From BOG-938 sp048498155 (GTDB taxonomy: Bacteria; Pseudomonadota; Alphaproteobacteria; Caulobacterales; Caulobacteraceae), in the NCBI GenBank assembly GCA_048498155.1, contig JBEHYN010000037.1, positions 1 to 29,891 of the forward strand: a stretch of 29,891 nt of DNA. The letters are read 5' to 3'. The position numbers were made by a program, and so were the translations under genes. Under the pieces are notes generated by a model. It was not told the origin of the DNA and searched no databases. It saw only the letters and a program-made list of their open reading frames with translations. This document shows positions 6,312 to 14,182 of this stretch, piece after piece (position 1 is the first letter of the stretch; every line of letters begins with the position of its first letter).

Positions 6312-8894
6312 ATGGCCACCGGCAAACTCGCGCCTTACCGCCGCAAGCGGAATTTCCAGATCACCGCCGAGCCCAGCGGGGAGCTGGCCGCGCCCGTTTC
6401 CCAGCGCCTGCGCTACGTGATCCAGAAACACGCCGCCACGCGCCTGCACTATGACCTGCGCCTGGAGGTGGGCGGGGTGTTCCGCTCCTGGGCAGTGACG
6501 CGGGGACCTTCGCTGGACCCTCAGGATCGGCGGCTGGCGGTTGAGGTGGAGGATCACCCGATTGCCTACGGCGATTTTGAGGGGACCATCCCCATGGGCC
6601 AGTACGGCGGGGGCACAGTTCAACTGTGGGACCGCGGCTTTTGGGCGCCGGAAGACGGCTACGACCCCGTTAAGGCGCTCAAGGATGGCCACCTGAAGTT
6701 CGTGATGGAGGGCGACCGCCTGCATGGGGGCTGGGCCCTGGTGCGCATGACCGACGACAAGCCGGACGCCAAGCGCCACAACTGGCTACTGATCAAGCAC
6801 AAGGACGACGCCGCCAAATCCGCCAAGGAAACCGGCGCCATGATGGATGAGGATCGCTCTGTGGCCTCCGGCCGCTCCATGGACCAAATCGCGCAAGGCC
6901 ATGGCGCTAAGCCGAAGCCTTTCATCATGACCCAGGCCGGCAAGGCGGACGCCGTTTGGAACAGTCGGCCCGCGGGCGTCCAGACCGCCAAGGCGCCTGC
7001 CCCTAGCCCATCCAAAACGCCGCAATTCGTTGAGCCGCAACTCTGCAAGTCCCTCGAGCGTCCGCCGTCTGGAGCCGGCTGGGCCCATGAGATCAAGTTC
7101 GACGGCTATCGGGTGCAGTTGCGGGTTGAGGCCGGCAAGGCGAGCGTTCGCACGCGAAAGGGCCTGGACTGGACCGCCAAGTTTTCCGCCATAGCGCGGG
7201 AAGGTTCGGCCTTGCCGAACCTGATGCTCGACGGCGAGATCTGCGCCCTGGACAAAACCGGCCAGCCGGATTTCGCGGGCCTGCAGGCGGCGCTGTCCGA
7301 CGAGAAGACCGACGATCTGATCCTGTTCGCCTTCGACCTTCTGTTTGAGGGCGGCGAAGACCTGCGCGCCCTGCCCTTGTCGCAACGCAAAGCCCGACTG
7401 AAGGGGCTGCTATCGGGCGTGAAGGATCAGAGAGTCCGGTACGTGGAGCACTTCGAGACGGCTGGTCAGGCGGTGCTGGAGTCCGCCTGCCGTCTGGACC
7501 TGGAGGGAATCGTCTCCAAAAAGCTTGACGCGCCCTACCGCTCGGGGCGCGGCGACAGCTGGACCAAGTCCAAATGCCGGGCCGGGCACGAAGTGGTCAT
7601 CGGCGCCTGGACCACCAACGGCGGCAAGTTTCGCTCGCTCATCGCTGGCGTCTATCGGGGCGGCGAATTGGTGCATGTGGGACGTATCGGCACGGGCTTT
7701 GGCCAGGGTAGGCTTGAGCGTCTGCTTCCCGTGTTGAAGGCCCATGAGACCAACACCTCGCCGTTCAAGGATCGCCTGCCACGCGGCGGCGGAGATGAAA
7801 CGCACTGGCTCAAGCCGGTGCTGGTGGCTGAGATTCAGTACGCGGGCTTCACCGGCGACGGCGCGATCCGCCAGGCCAGTTTCAAGGGGCTGCGCCAGGA
7901 CAAACCGGCCGCTGAGGTGCAGGCCGAGACCCCGGCGCCCGCCGAGCAGACGGCCTTGAGCGAGCCGGCGCCCGCTTCGCCATCAATGCCTGCAAACCGG
8001 GCCGTGGTCATGGGTGTGAGCATCTCCCACCCCGACAAGCCGCTTTGGCCCGATGGCGGCGATGGCCAGCCGGTGACCAAACTGGACCTCGCCCGCTACT
8101 TCGAGGCGGTGGGCGATTGGCTCCTGCCCCACATCCAAGGACGGCCCTGTTCAATGGTCCGCATCCCCGATGGCATTGCCGGCGAGCACTTCTTCCAACG
8201 CCACGCCATGCGCGGCGCCTCTAACCTGATCAACCAGGTGACGGTGTCGGGAGACCGCAAGCCCTATCTGCAGATCGACCGCGTCGAAGCCCTGGCCGCC
8301 GCCGCCCAGATCGGCGCCGCCGAACTGCATCCTTGGAACTGCCGTCCCAACGCGCCCGATACGCCCGGTCGGCTGGTGTTCGACTTTGACCCGGCGCCGG
8401 GCGTGGATTTCACCGCCGTTATCGATGCAGCCAAGGAGATCAGGGACCGGTTGGAGGACCTGGGCCTGACGGCCTTTTGCAAGACCACCGGCGGCAAGGG
8501 CCTGCACGTGGTCACGCCCTTGATGGCTGAAGAGCTAGAATGGCCCACGGCCAAGGCGTTCGCCCGGGAAGTTTGCGCTCGCATGGCCGCCGACAGTCCC
8601 AAGCTTTACGTGCTGAACATGGCCAAGACCCAACGCGTCGGCCGTATCTTTCTCGACTATCTGCGCAACGACCGCATGGCGACGGCGGTCTCCCCCCTCG
8701 CGCCGCGCGCCCGCGAGGGGGCGCCGGTGTCGATGCCGCTGACCTGGAGTCAGGTGAAAAGCGGACTGGACCCAAAGCGCTTTACCGTCCGAACAGCGCC
8801 CGCCCTGTTGGCCAAGAGCGAGGCTTGGCGCGACTACCCCGATGGCGAGCGATCCTTCACCGAGGCGGCCGCAAGGTTGCAGCGCGCCCGATAA
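6312..8894 (+). CDS. ligD: Multifunctional ATP-dependent DNA ligase LigD (phosphoesterase, ligase, polymerase)
   Basis: The end-processing and sealing enzyme of bacterial non-homologous end joining, 860 residues, matching full-length LigD proteins. Domain order is 3'-phosphoesterase (about 30-190; HAATRLHYDLRLE, RLAVEVEDHP, GGGTVQLWDRG), then ATP-dependent ligase (about 240-540; nucleotidyl-accepting Lys262 in EIKFDGYR, DGEI, GRIGTGF in the OB fold), then an archaeo-eukaryotic primase-type polymerase (about 570-850; metal-binding Asp691 and Asp693 in VFDFDPAPG, KTTGGKGLH, RVGRIFLDYLRN). This is the Pseudomonas-type order; mycobacterial LigD has the polymerase first. A Pro/Ala-rich linker at about 540-565 separates ligase and polymerase. 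No clear ribosome binding site is visible before the ATG. It pairs with the divergent ku. Confidence 0.96.
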   Translation: MATGKLAPYRRKRNFQITAEPSGELAAPVSQRLRYVIQKHAATRLHYDLRLEVGGVFRSWAVTRGPSLDPQDRRLAVEVEDHPIAYGDFEGTIPMGQYGGGTVQLWDRGFWAPEDGYDPVKALKDGHLKFVMEGDRLHGGWALVRMTDDKPDAKRHNWLLIKHKDDAAKSAKETGAMMDEDRSVASGRSMDQIAQGHGAKPKPFIMTQAGKADAVWNSRPAGVQTAKAPAPSPSKTPQFVEPQLCKSLERPPSGAGWAHEIKFDGYRVQLRVEAGKASVRTRKGLDWTAKFSAIAREGSALPNLMLDGEICALDKTGQPDFAGLQAALSDEKTDDLILFAFDLLFEGGEDLRALPLSQRKARLKGLLSGVKDQRVRYVEHFETAGQAVLESACRLDLEGIVSKKLDAPYRSGRGDSWTKSKCRAGHEVVIGAWTTNGGKFRSLIAGVYRGGELVHVGRIGTGFGQGRLERLLPVLKAHETNTSPFKDRLPRGGGDETHWLKPVLVAEIQYAGFTGDGAIRQASFKGLRQDKPAAEVQAETPAPAEQTALSEPAPASPSMPANRAVVMGVSISHPDKPLWPDGGDGQPVTKLDLARYFEAVGDWLLPHIQGRPCSMVRIPDGIAGEHFFQRHAMRGASNLINQVTVSGDRKPYLQIDRVEALAAAAQIGAAELHPWNCRPNAPDTPGRLVFDFDPAPGVDFTAVIDAAKEIRDRLEDLGLTAFCKTTGGKGLHVVTPLMAEELEWPTAKAFAREVCARMAADSPKLYVLNMAKTQRVGRIFLDYLRNDRMATAVSPLAPRAREGAPVSMPLTWSQVKSGLDPKRFTVRTAPALLAKSEAWRDYPDGERSFTEAAARLQRAR

Positions 8895-8921
8895 AACCGG
8901 TGCGGCGGCTCAGGCTGGGTA

Positions 8922-8965
8922 GAATAGAATTCCCCGTTGCCCGACATAAATAAAATCAATTTGAT
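8922..8965. promoter_or_regulatory. AT-rich control region with two short inverted repeats before the rubrerythrin operon
   Basis: The 148-nt gap between ligD and rubrerythrin holds a locally AT-rich stretch with GAAT-AGA-ATTC at 8922-8932 and ATCAA-T-TTGAT at 8955-8965. Both are perfect short inverted repeats and would fit dimeric repressor sites. Neither matches a consensus I can name with confidence (not the FNR order TTGAT-N4-ATCAA). The region is the only place for a promoter of the downstream operon. Confidence 0.3.
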
Positions 8966-9042
8966 CTATGGCCCGATGAACGCGCCTATCCTATGCCCGA
9001 GCTTAGCCGATCATGTCGGCGGACCAGACCATGGAGACCAAG

Positions 9043-9456
9043 ATGAGCCTCGCCTCAAGCAAGACCCTGCAGAACCTGAAAGACGCCTTCGCCGGGGAAA
9101 GCCAGGCCAACCGCCGCTATCTGTATTTCGCGCAGAAGGCCGACGTGGAAGGCTACAACGACGTGGCTGCGGTGTTCCGCTCCACCGCTGAAGGCGAAAC
9201 CGGCCACGCCCACGGCCACCTGGAATTCATGGAAGAGGTCGGCGACCCGGCCACCGGCTTGCCCATCGGCGGCACCGAGAAGAACCTGAAGGCCTCTATC
9301 GCGGGCGAGACCCACGAATACACCGACATGTATCCGGGTATGGCCAAGACCGCGCGCGACGAGGGCTTTGACGAAATCGCCGACTGGTTCGAGACCCTGG
9401 CCAAGGCCGAGCGGTCCCACGCCGGGCGTTTCCAAAAGGCGCTAGACACCCTCTAG
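9043..9456 (+). CDS. Rubrerythrin-type diiron protein without rubredoxin domain
   Basis: A 137-residue ferritin-like four-helix protein. Known rubrerythrins reduce hydrogen peroxide at a diiron centre. Carboxylate and His ligands are visible: Glu19 (AGESQANRRY), Glu50/Glu52 and His55 (EGETGHA), Glu89/Glu92 (AGETHEY), Glu123 and His126 (KAERSHAGRF). The C-terminal rubredoxin CxxC domain of classic rubrerythrin is missing, so electrons must come from a partner; the Fe-S oxidoreductase encoded next is the obvious candidate. Of three in-frame ATGs (9013, 9031, 9043) the last is chosen because GGAG sits 6 nt upstream and MSLASSK matches the usual family N-terminus. Confidence 0.9.
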   Translation: MSLASSKTLQNLKDAFAGESQANRRYLYFAQKADVEGYNDVAAVFRSTAEGETGHAHGHLEFMEEVGDPATGLPIGGTEKNLKASIAGETHEYTDMYPGMAKTARDEGFDEIADWFETLAKAERSHAGRFQKALDTL

Positions 9457-9527
9457 GCATTCTTTTCGGAGGGGCGGCTTGCGCCGCCCGTCCGCGCTAT
9501 TCAGCGACTATATCCCGGAGGGCCGCC

Positions 9528-10889
9528 GTGGCCGATATTCCGACGTCCGCTTCGCGCGAAGGCAGCCTTGACGCGCCTTTTCGCCATCCCATCGACTGGC
9601 AAAACGAGGCCTATTACGACCTGGCCGCCGTCGAGCAGGAAATGGAGCGGCAGTTCGACGTCTGCCACACCTGCCGCCGCTGTTTCAATCTGTGCGACAG
9701 CTTCCCGCGCCTGTTCGATCTGATCGACGAGAGCAAGACCGGCGAGCTGGATAGCGTAGCCAAGGCCGACTACGCCAAGGTCGATGAAGCCTGCACCCTG
9801 TGCGACATGTGCTTCTTGACCAAGTGCCCCTATGTGCCGCCGCACGAGTTTAACATCGACATCCCACACCTTATCCTGCGCTACCGCGCCGCCAAGCGGC
9901 AGGCCGGCTCCAAGGACTTCGTGCGCGAGCAGTTGGGCGAGACTGACCGCAACGGCAAGCTGGCCAAGCCGGTGGCGGGCCTGGCCAACTGGGCCACAGC
10001 GCGCAAAAACACCCCCCTGCGCAAGCTGCTGGAAGCCATCGCTGAGATCGACGCCGAGGCGGAGCTGCCGCAGTACCATTCGCGCACGGCGACCGACCGG
10101 CTGAAAAGCCCGCTCTCCCCCGATCCCGCAGGCCCCGCCCTCGGCCAACGCAAGGTCGCGCTCTACGCCACATGCTTCGTCGATTACAACGCCCCCGACA
10201 CTGCTGTGGCCGCCGCCCGCGTCCTGGCCAAACAGGGCGTGGACGCCAAGCTTGTCTATCCGGAATGTTGCGGCATGCCTCAGCTGGAATCCGGCGACCT
10301 GAAGGACGTGGCGGGCCGCGCGGCCCGGGTAGCCAAGGCCTTCGCGCCCTTGATCGCCGAGGGCTACGAAGTGGCCGCCCTGACCGCCAGTTGCGGCCTG
10401 ATGATGAAGTTCGAGTGGCCTTTGCTGCTGCCTGACAATCCCGAGGTCCTGGCCCTGTCGCGCGCCACCAAAGACATCTGCGAATATGTGATGGACCTGT
10501 CCAAGGCCTTTGGCCTGGCGCCAGGCCTTCAGGCCGTGCCGGGCGGGGTGGCGGTGCACCACGCGTGCCATGCCCGGGCTCAGAACATGGGCGCCAAGTC
10601 CGCTGAAATGCTGCGCCTGATCCCCGACACCAAGGTCGATGTGATCGAGCGCTGCTCCGGCCACGGCGGCACCTTCGGCGTGATGAAGGACACCCGCCCC
10701 CTGGCCGTCAAGGTCGGCAAGCCGACCGCCAAGGCCGTCGCCAAGGCGCAAGACGCCGAGCTGTGCTCCGACTGCCCCTTGGCCTGCAAGCATCTGGGTC
10801 AACTGCTCATCGCCGAGACCGCCGGCCAGGCCCAGCCGCGCCAGTCCCATCCCATTGAAATCCTCGCCCGCGCTTACGGCCTGGTCTGA
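9528..10889 (+). CDS. Fe-S oxidoreductase with two [4Fe-4S] motifs and two CCG domains (GlpC/HdrD-like)
   Basis: A 453-residue electron-transfer protein. The N-terminal ferredoxin-like part has CHTCRRCFNLC (Cys46, 49, 52, 56) and CTLCDMCFLTKCP (Cys89, 92, 95, 100), enough for two [4Fe-4S] clusters. Two cysteine-rich CCG modules follow: one with YATCFVDYNAP and YPECCGMPQ, the other with HHACHARAQN, RCSGHGG and a late CSDCPLACKH. This architecture is shared with glycerol-3-phosphate dehydrogenase subunit C and heterodisulfide reductase subunits. The substrate here is unknown. It starts with GTG preceded by GGAGG at a 6-nt gap. It lies 71 nt after rubrerythrin and 15 nt before the DUF3501 gene, so the three form an operon. 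It probably feeds electrons to rubrerythrin (inference). Confidence 0.9.
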   Translation: MADIPTSASREGSLDAPFRHPIDWQNEAYYDLAAVEQEMERQFDVCHTCRRCFNLCDSFPRLFDLIDESKTGELDSVAKADYAKVDEACTLCDMCFLTKCPYVPPHEFNIDIPHLILRYRAAKRQAGSKDFVREQLGETDRNGKLAKPVAGLANWATARKNTPLRKLLEAIAEIDAEAELPQYHSRTATDRLKSPLSPDPAGPALGQRKVALYATCFVDYNAPDTAVAAARVLAKQGVDAKLVYPECCGMPQLESGDLKDVAGRAARVAKAFAPLIAEGYEVAALTASCGLMMKFEWPLLLPDNPEVLALSRATKDICEYVMDLSKAFGLAPGLQAVPGGVAVHHACHARAQNMGAKSAEMLRLIPDTKVDVIERCSGHGGTFGVMKDTRPLAVKVGKPTAKAVAKAQDAELCSDCPLACKHLGQLLIAETAGQAQPRQSHPIEILARAYGLV

Positions 10890-10904
10890 CATCGGAGCCG
10901 ACCC

Positions 10905-11498
10905 ATGCCCGCAAGCCTGCGCCGCATCACCCCCGAGGACCTGATCCGCGACGCCGACTACGCCAAGGCGCGCAAGGAACGACGGGCGGCGCTCCTGCCC
11001 ATCAAGCGTCTGCGCCGGGTGCACCTGGGTCCCTATTGCACCTTCTATTTCGAGTGCTTCGACACCATGCTGTTCCAGGTGCAGGAGATGCTGCTCACTG
11101 AGAAGGGCGGCGCTGCGCAGGTTCCTGATGAGCTGGGCGCCTACAATCCCCTGATCCCCCAGGGCTCCGAACTGGTCGCCACCATCATGTTCGAAATCGA
11201 AGACCCGATCCGCCGGACCGAGGCGCTCGGCAGGCTGGGCGGGGCCGAAGACCGCTTCTACGTCCAGGTCGGCCAGGATAAGGTCTTTGGCCTATCTGAG
11301 GACGATGTGGAACGCACGCGCGAGGACGGCAAAACCTCCTCGGTCCACTTTCTCCACTTCCCCCTGAAGCGCGAGCAGATCGCGGTCTTCAGGGACCCGT
11401 CGGTGGCCGTTCTGATCGGCTGCGACCACGAGCATTACGCCCACATGGCGATGCTGAGCCCAGCGACGCGCGCCGAACTGGCCAAGGATTTCGGCTAG
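10905..11498 (+). CDS. DUF3501 family protein
   Basis: A soluble 197-residue protein of the DUF3501 family, recognised by its N-terminal ITPEDLI...YAKARKERRAALLPIKRLRRV and the FECFDTMLFQVQEML segment that follows. There is a Cys/His cluster near the end (IGCDHEHYAHMAML) which might bind metal. The family has no established biochemical role. The gene starts 15 nt after the Fe-S oxidoreductase stop and shares its operon. From memory, this trio with rubrerythrin recurs in other proteobacteria, which suggests a common peroxide or redox role; that is recollection plus inference. Confidence 0.85.
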   Translation: MPASLRRITPEDLIRDADYAKARKERRAALLPIKRLRRVHLGPYCTFYFECFDTMLFQVQEMLLTEKGGAAQVPDELGAYNPLIPQGSELVATIMFEIEDPIRRTEALGRLGGAEDRFYVQVGQDKVFGLSEDDVERTREDGKTSSVHFLHFPLKREQIAVFRDPSVAVLIGCDHEHYAHMAMLSPATRAELAKDFG

Positions 11499-11540
11499 TA
11501 AATCTGACGCTCAGAGCGTTCGGCGAACACCCATAACCCG

Positions 11541-11636
11541 CTCCTCCCCGTGAAAACGGGTCCCAGTCCTGTCCAGGAATCTCCGCGCTGGAAAGACCTG
11601 GATTCCCGCTTTCGCGGGAACGAGCGGATGATGGGG
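11541..11636. repeat. Intergenic palindromic repeat with two hairpins
   Basis: The 160-nt gap between the convergent DUF3501 and YcnI-type genes is filled by a dispersed-type palindromic repeat. One hairpin is CCCGT-GAAA-ACGGG (11547-11560) and the second is TTCCCGC-TTTC-GCGGGAA (11603-11620), embedded in the well known GGATTCCCGCTTTCGCGGGA pattern seen between genes in many proteobacteria. It may also serve as a bidirectional terminator for the two convergent operons, though no U-tract is present. Confidence 0.7.
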
Positions 11637-11662
11637 TGCGGTTCAAATCAACCGTCCGCGCC

Positions 11663-12193
11663 CTAATGCCCCATGGGCATAGGCATGCTCATGTCCATGC
11701 TGCCCGCCGGGACAAGGGTCACGGTCGGTGCGGGATGCGACAAGCGGGCGGTTTGGCCGGGCGCGGGAACCTCGGTCCAGCGCGCTTCGCCCTGCTGGCA
11801 GGTCTGCACCACCGGAAACGCCACCACGCCGGAACGCTTGGGCAGGCGGGCGGACAGGCCGAACTCATCCCACTGGGTGTTGTCGAGCGGCCCGCCGAAC
11901 CAGGTGATGGCGATGACCTGCCCTTCCTCGTTGCCGTCGCTCGGCCCCCCGGCGCGTTCAACCTTCAAACTCCAGCCCGGTTTGGGCTGAGGCTTGGCGT
12001 CGAGCACGTCGGCGGGAAGGTCGATCCTCAGGGACGTGGTCCCCCACCCCGCGCAGCCGTGCGTCACGCGGAAAAAGGCGATGAAGCTCGACCCAGACGG
12101 GGCTGTGGTTTGGGACAGGGTTACATGGGCCTTGGCGGGCGAAACCGCCGCAAGGACCAAGACGCAAGCGGCCGTGTAAACGGATCGTTTCAT
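11663..12193 (-). CDS. YcnI-type (DUF1775) periplasmic copper-binding protein
   Basis: A 176-residue exported protein of the YcnI/DUF1775 family, whose members bind copper through the N-terminal His exposed after signal cleavage. The signal peptide (MKRSVYTAACVLVLAAVSPA) should be cut after AKA, leaving HVTL with His23 first. Other family features are THGCAGWGTTSLRIDLP, the paired Trp residues in PGWSLKV and ITWFGGPL, and FPVVQTCQQGEARW. The extreme C-terminus is Met/His-rich (MDMSMPMPMGH), a further likely copper site. The ATG at 12193 has GGAGGA about 8 nt upstream. It is the last gene of the minus-strand metal locus, 147 nt after the PepSY gene. Confidence 0.88.
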   Translation of the reverse strand: MKRSVYTAACVLVLAAVSPAKAHVTLSQTTAPSGSSFIAFFRVTHGCAGWGTTSLRIDLPADVLDAKPQPKPGWSLKVERAGGPSDGNEEGQVIAITWFGGPLDNTQWDEFGLSARLPKRSGVVAFPVVQTCQQGEARWTEVPAPGQTARLSHPAPTVTLVPAGSMDMSMPMPMGH

Positions 12194-12340
12194 CGGATAA
12201 TCCTCCCCTGTTGCCGCCATGGTGCTTGCTGTTCAGCGATCACTTTTCTCATACTCGGCGGCGAACTGGATGGAACAGGAATAAACGCCGGTTGGCGAGT
12301 TCATTCACGCCATCGCGTTGCGCAAACCAACTGCTTCATT

Positions 12341-13768
12341 TCATGCGGCTTGAAGTCCAAGCCACTCGCTCGCGACTGGAATCCGCCGCAGGAGCAGCCG
12401 CTCCACGAGCCAGACGATTACCAGCGACAAGCCGAACAATGGGAGCAATACCCCGAGCATGATCACAATCGCCAGCAGTCCGGCGGAAAGTCTTGGCTTG
12501 CCCTCGGGAACGGGCGCTCCCAGCACGCCGGACGCCCGGCGCCGCCACCACAGGACCACAGCACTGGTGCTTACCGTCAGAAGGCTAACGGCGATAAAGA
12601 CACCCAGGAGCTGATTGGCCCAGCCGAACAGCTGGCCCTCGTGGGCCGCAACCCCAACGCTGACAATCCGGTCGATCAGACTGTGTTGGGCGAAATCGGT
12701 GCGGCTGACTACAGCGCCGGTCGCAGGGTCAAGCTTCACGTCCACGCGCAAGGGGCGGTTCTGTGCGTCGGAGTGGCCCAACCATAGGCCGTCAGGCCGG
12801 GAGGGTGGAGAAATCAGTACCGGCCAGGCGAGATTTAGGGCCTTGACCACGGGCGCTGCACGATCCAGCGCTGTAAGGCTTTCCGCCGATAGATTTACGC
12901 CTGCGCGCCGCCAACGGCTGCCTTGCTCGGCATGGCCGGCGCGTGCGGCATGTGCGTGGCCCATGTCGCCCATGCCCGGCATCGCGGCCATACCAGCCGC
13001 GTCCATGGCCTTGTTTTGAGCGATTTCCGAGGACCGACCCGTGGTCCAATCCTGGCGGGCCGAGGCGGTCCCGGTCAGCTGACGAACCTCTCTCAAATAG
13101 CCGCCCCAGTTCTTGGACCAAGGCAAGCCGCTCATGATCATGACGACTGCGAAGAGAGAAACCCACACTGCAGTCACCGCGTGCAGGTCGCGCCAAAACA
13201 GACGCTTTCCGGCGCCCAATCTCGGATAGACCACGCCCGCCAAGCCAAGGGTTTGTCGCGGCCACCAGAGATACAGGCCCGTGATGATCATGACGATGGT
13301 CCAGGAAGCCGCCAGCTCGACGGCCATCGAACCTCGGTCGCCGGCCAGCAGCTGGCCGTGAAGATGAAAAATCACTCGCATGAAACGCCCTTCTTCGGGC
13401 ACGTCCTTGAGGACCTTCAATGATCCACGGTCGATATAGAGGCGTCGCTCTTCACCGTTGCGCCCGATAAGCACCTGCGCGGCTGAATGATCGGTCTGCG
13501 GCAGTTGATAGTCGTGCAGGGTCCAGCCTGAATGAGTCGCCAGGGCGGTCTGAACCACCTGTGACGGCGCCGCAGACTGGGCGGCTGTGAGGTGATTATA
13601 GGGCTGATCCAGCCAAGCCTCGACCTGGGGTTTGAACAGATAGATCGCGCCGGTGATCGATAGCCAGCAGACAAAGGGAATGCAGAACAGGCCCGCATAG
13701 AAATGCCAGCGCCAGACAGCGCGATAGTCGGGCCAAGGCTTGGTCTTAGAGGGTGTGGCGCGTGTCAT
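12341..13768 (-). CDS. PepSY-associated transmembrane protein with Met/His-rich loop
   Basis: An inner-membrane protein of 475 residues of the PepSY_TM family, often found next to TonB-dependent receptors for metals or siderophores. Hydrophobic segments lie at about 26-46, 163-183, 204-225, 385-408 and 430-458. Conserved family features include WRWHFYAGLF near the first helix, FHLHGQLLAGDRG before the second and GLYLWWPR after it. Between helices 3 and 4 is a low-complexity stretch at about residues 254-280 (DAAGMAAMPGMGDMGHAHAA and onward) rich in Met and His, which would suit copper binding on the periplasmic side (inference). The ATG at 13768 is chosen over a non-conserved upstream extension to 13840. 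The transport or reductase role is unknown. Confidence 0.85.
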   Translation of the reverse strand: MTRATPSKTKPWPDYRAVWRWHFYAGLFCIPFVCWLSITGAIYLFKPQVEAWLDQPYNHLTAAQSAAPSQVVQTALATHSGWTLHDYQLPQTDHSAAQVLIGRNGEERRLYIDRGSLKVLKDVPEEGRFMRVIFHLHGQLLAGDRGSMAVELAASWTIVMIITGLYLWWPRQTLGLAGVVYPRLGAGKRLFWRDLHAVTAVWVSLFAVVMIMSGLPWSKNWGGYLREVRQLTGTASARQDWTTGRSSEIAQNKAMDAAGMAAMPGMGDMGHAHAARAGHAEQGSRWRRAGVNLSAESLTALDRAAPVVKALNLAWPVLISPPSRPDGLWLGHSDAQNRPLRVDVKLDPATGAVVSRTDFAQHSLIDRIVSVGVAAHEGQLFGWANQLLGVFIAVSLLTVSTSAVVLWWRRRASGVLGAPVPEGKPRLSAGLLAIVIMLGVLLPLFGLSLVIVWLVERLLLRRIPVASEWLGLQAA

Positions 13769-13798
13769 GAGACAACCCGTATCGGCGTATGTGAAAGC

Positions 13799-13828
13799 CG
13801 GCGGGCGTGGCCAAGGCGACGCCCGCCG
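13799..13828 (-). terminator. Hairpin after the receptor remnant
   Basis: A perfect 10-bp stem, CGGCGGGCGT paired with ACGCCCGCCG, with a 10-nt loop lies 8 nt past the stop of the receptor remnant. In the minus-strand direction it is followed by GCTTTCAC, a poor U-tract. It fits a terminator that belonged to the second receptor gene, and it sits only 30 nt before the PepSY start. Confidence 0.5.
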
Positions 13829-13836
13829 AGCCGGTT

Positions 13837-13995
13837 TCAATAGTCGTACTTGAGGCCGATGAAGCCCGTGGTCTCGGGATAGGGGTGCGGGCTGATGTAG
13901 TCGTGATCGTTCGCCAGGTTATCCACGCCCGCCGAAGCGGTAATCGGCCGGCTGAATTTGTAGTTCAGGGCGGCGACAAAGCGAATTTTCTGCAT
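13837..13995 (-). pseudogene. 3' remnant of a second TonB-dependent receptor
   Basis: An open stretch of 52 codons reads MQKIRFVAALNYKFSRPITA, then SAGVDNLANDHDYISPHPYP and a final FIGLKYDY. This is the last three beta-strands of a TonB-dependent receptor: it parallels the end of the intact receptor next door (DLSVGVDNLNNNKYFLFHPFPQ) but is clearly a different sequence and ends in the aromatic residue usual for outer membrane proteins. Nothing receptor-like is seen upstream of it before the stop of the intact gene at 14183, and there is no good ribosome binding site. It is best read as what was left after deletion of a tandem receptor gene. As an independent peptide it would make little sense. 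Confidence 0.7.
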
Positions 13996-14014
13996 GGGAT
14001 TTGCCTTTGGATGG

Positions 14015-14033
14015 CCCCGCGCGGCACGCGGGG
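14015..14033 (-). other. Short GC hairpin between receptor and receptor remnant
   Basis: CCCCGCG and CGCGGGG form a perfect 7-bp stem around a 5-nt loop, just upstream of the receptor remnant. It could be a secondary terminator or a scar of the recombination that removed the second receptor. Confidence 0.3.
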
Positions 14034-14070
14034 GTCGGTCGGTTGAAGAGGCGCACCGGCCCGAAGTCTT

Positions 14071-14102
14071 CCGACCGAGCCTTTTGGTGAAGGCTCGGTC
14101 GG
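14071..14102 (-). terminator. Hairpin downstream of the TonB-dependent receptor gene
   Basis: A perfect 11-bp stem (CCGACCGAGCC with GGCTCGGTCGG) around a 10-nt loop begins about 80 nt after the receptor stop. There is no U-tract, so termination would be partial or the hairpin may stabilise the mRNA end. Confidence 0.5.
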
Positions 14103-14182
14103 ACGTCGGTTCAGGCCCACGCCTCGTGGGTAGTGTTCCGGTTAGGGCGGCTGCCTTGAAGGCGAATATCGCCCCACGGCGT

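Noticed and set aside
8955..8965. FNR-type site in the rubrerythrin control region
   Set aside because: The half-sites are in the reverse order (ATCAA then TTGAT) and only 1 nt apart, so the FNR consensus is not met.
9501..11024. 507-codon minus-strand ORF
   Set aside because: It lies wholly opposite the Fe-S oxidoreductase, whose Cys motifs and ribosome binding site are clear. Long antisense frames are common in high-GC DNA.
11389..11646. 85-codon minus-strand ORF with SRESGNPG
   Set aside because: The SRESGNPG-type translation is a known artefact of the dispersed palindromic repeat in this gap.
11636..12787. 383-codon plus-strand ORF across the YcnI-type and PepSY genes
   Set aside because: It spans two well supported minus-strand genes and the gap between them, with no domain of its own.
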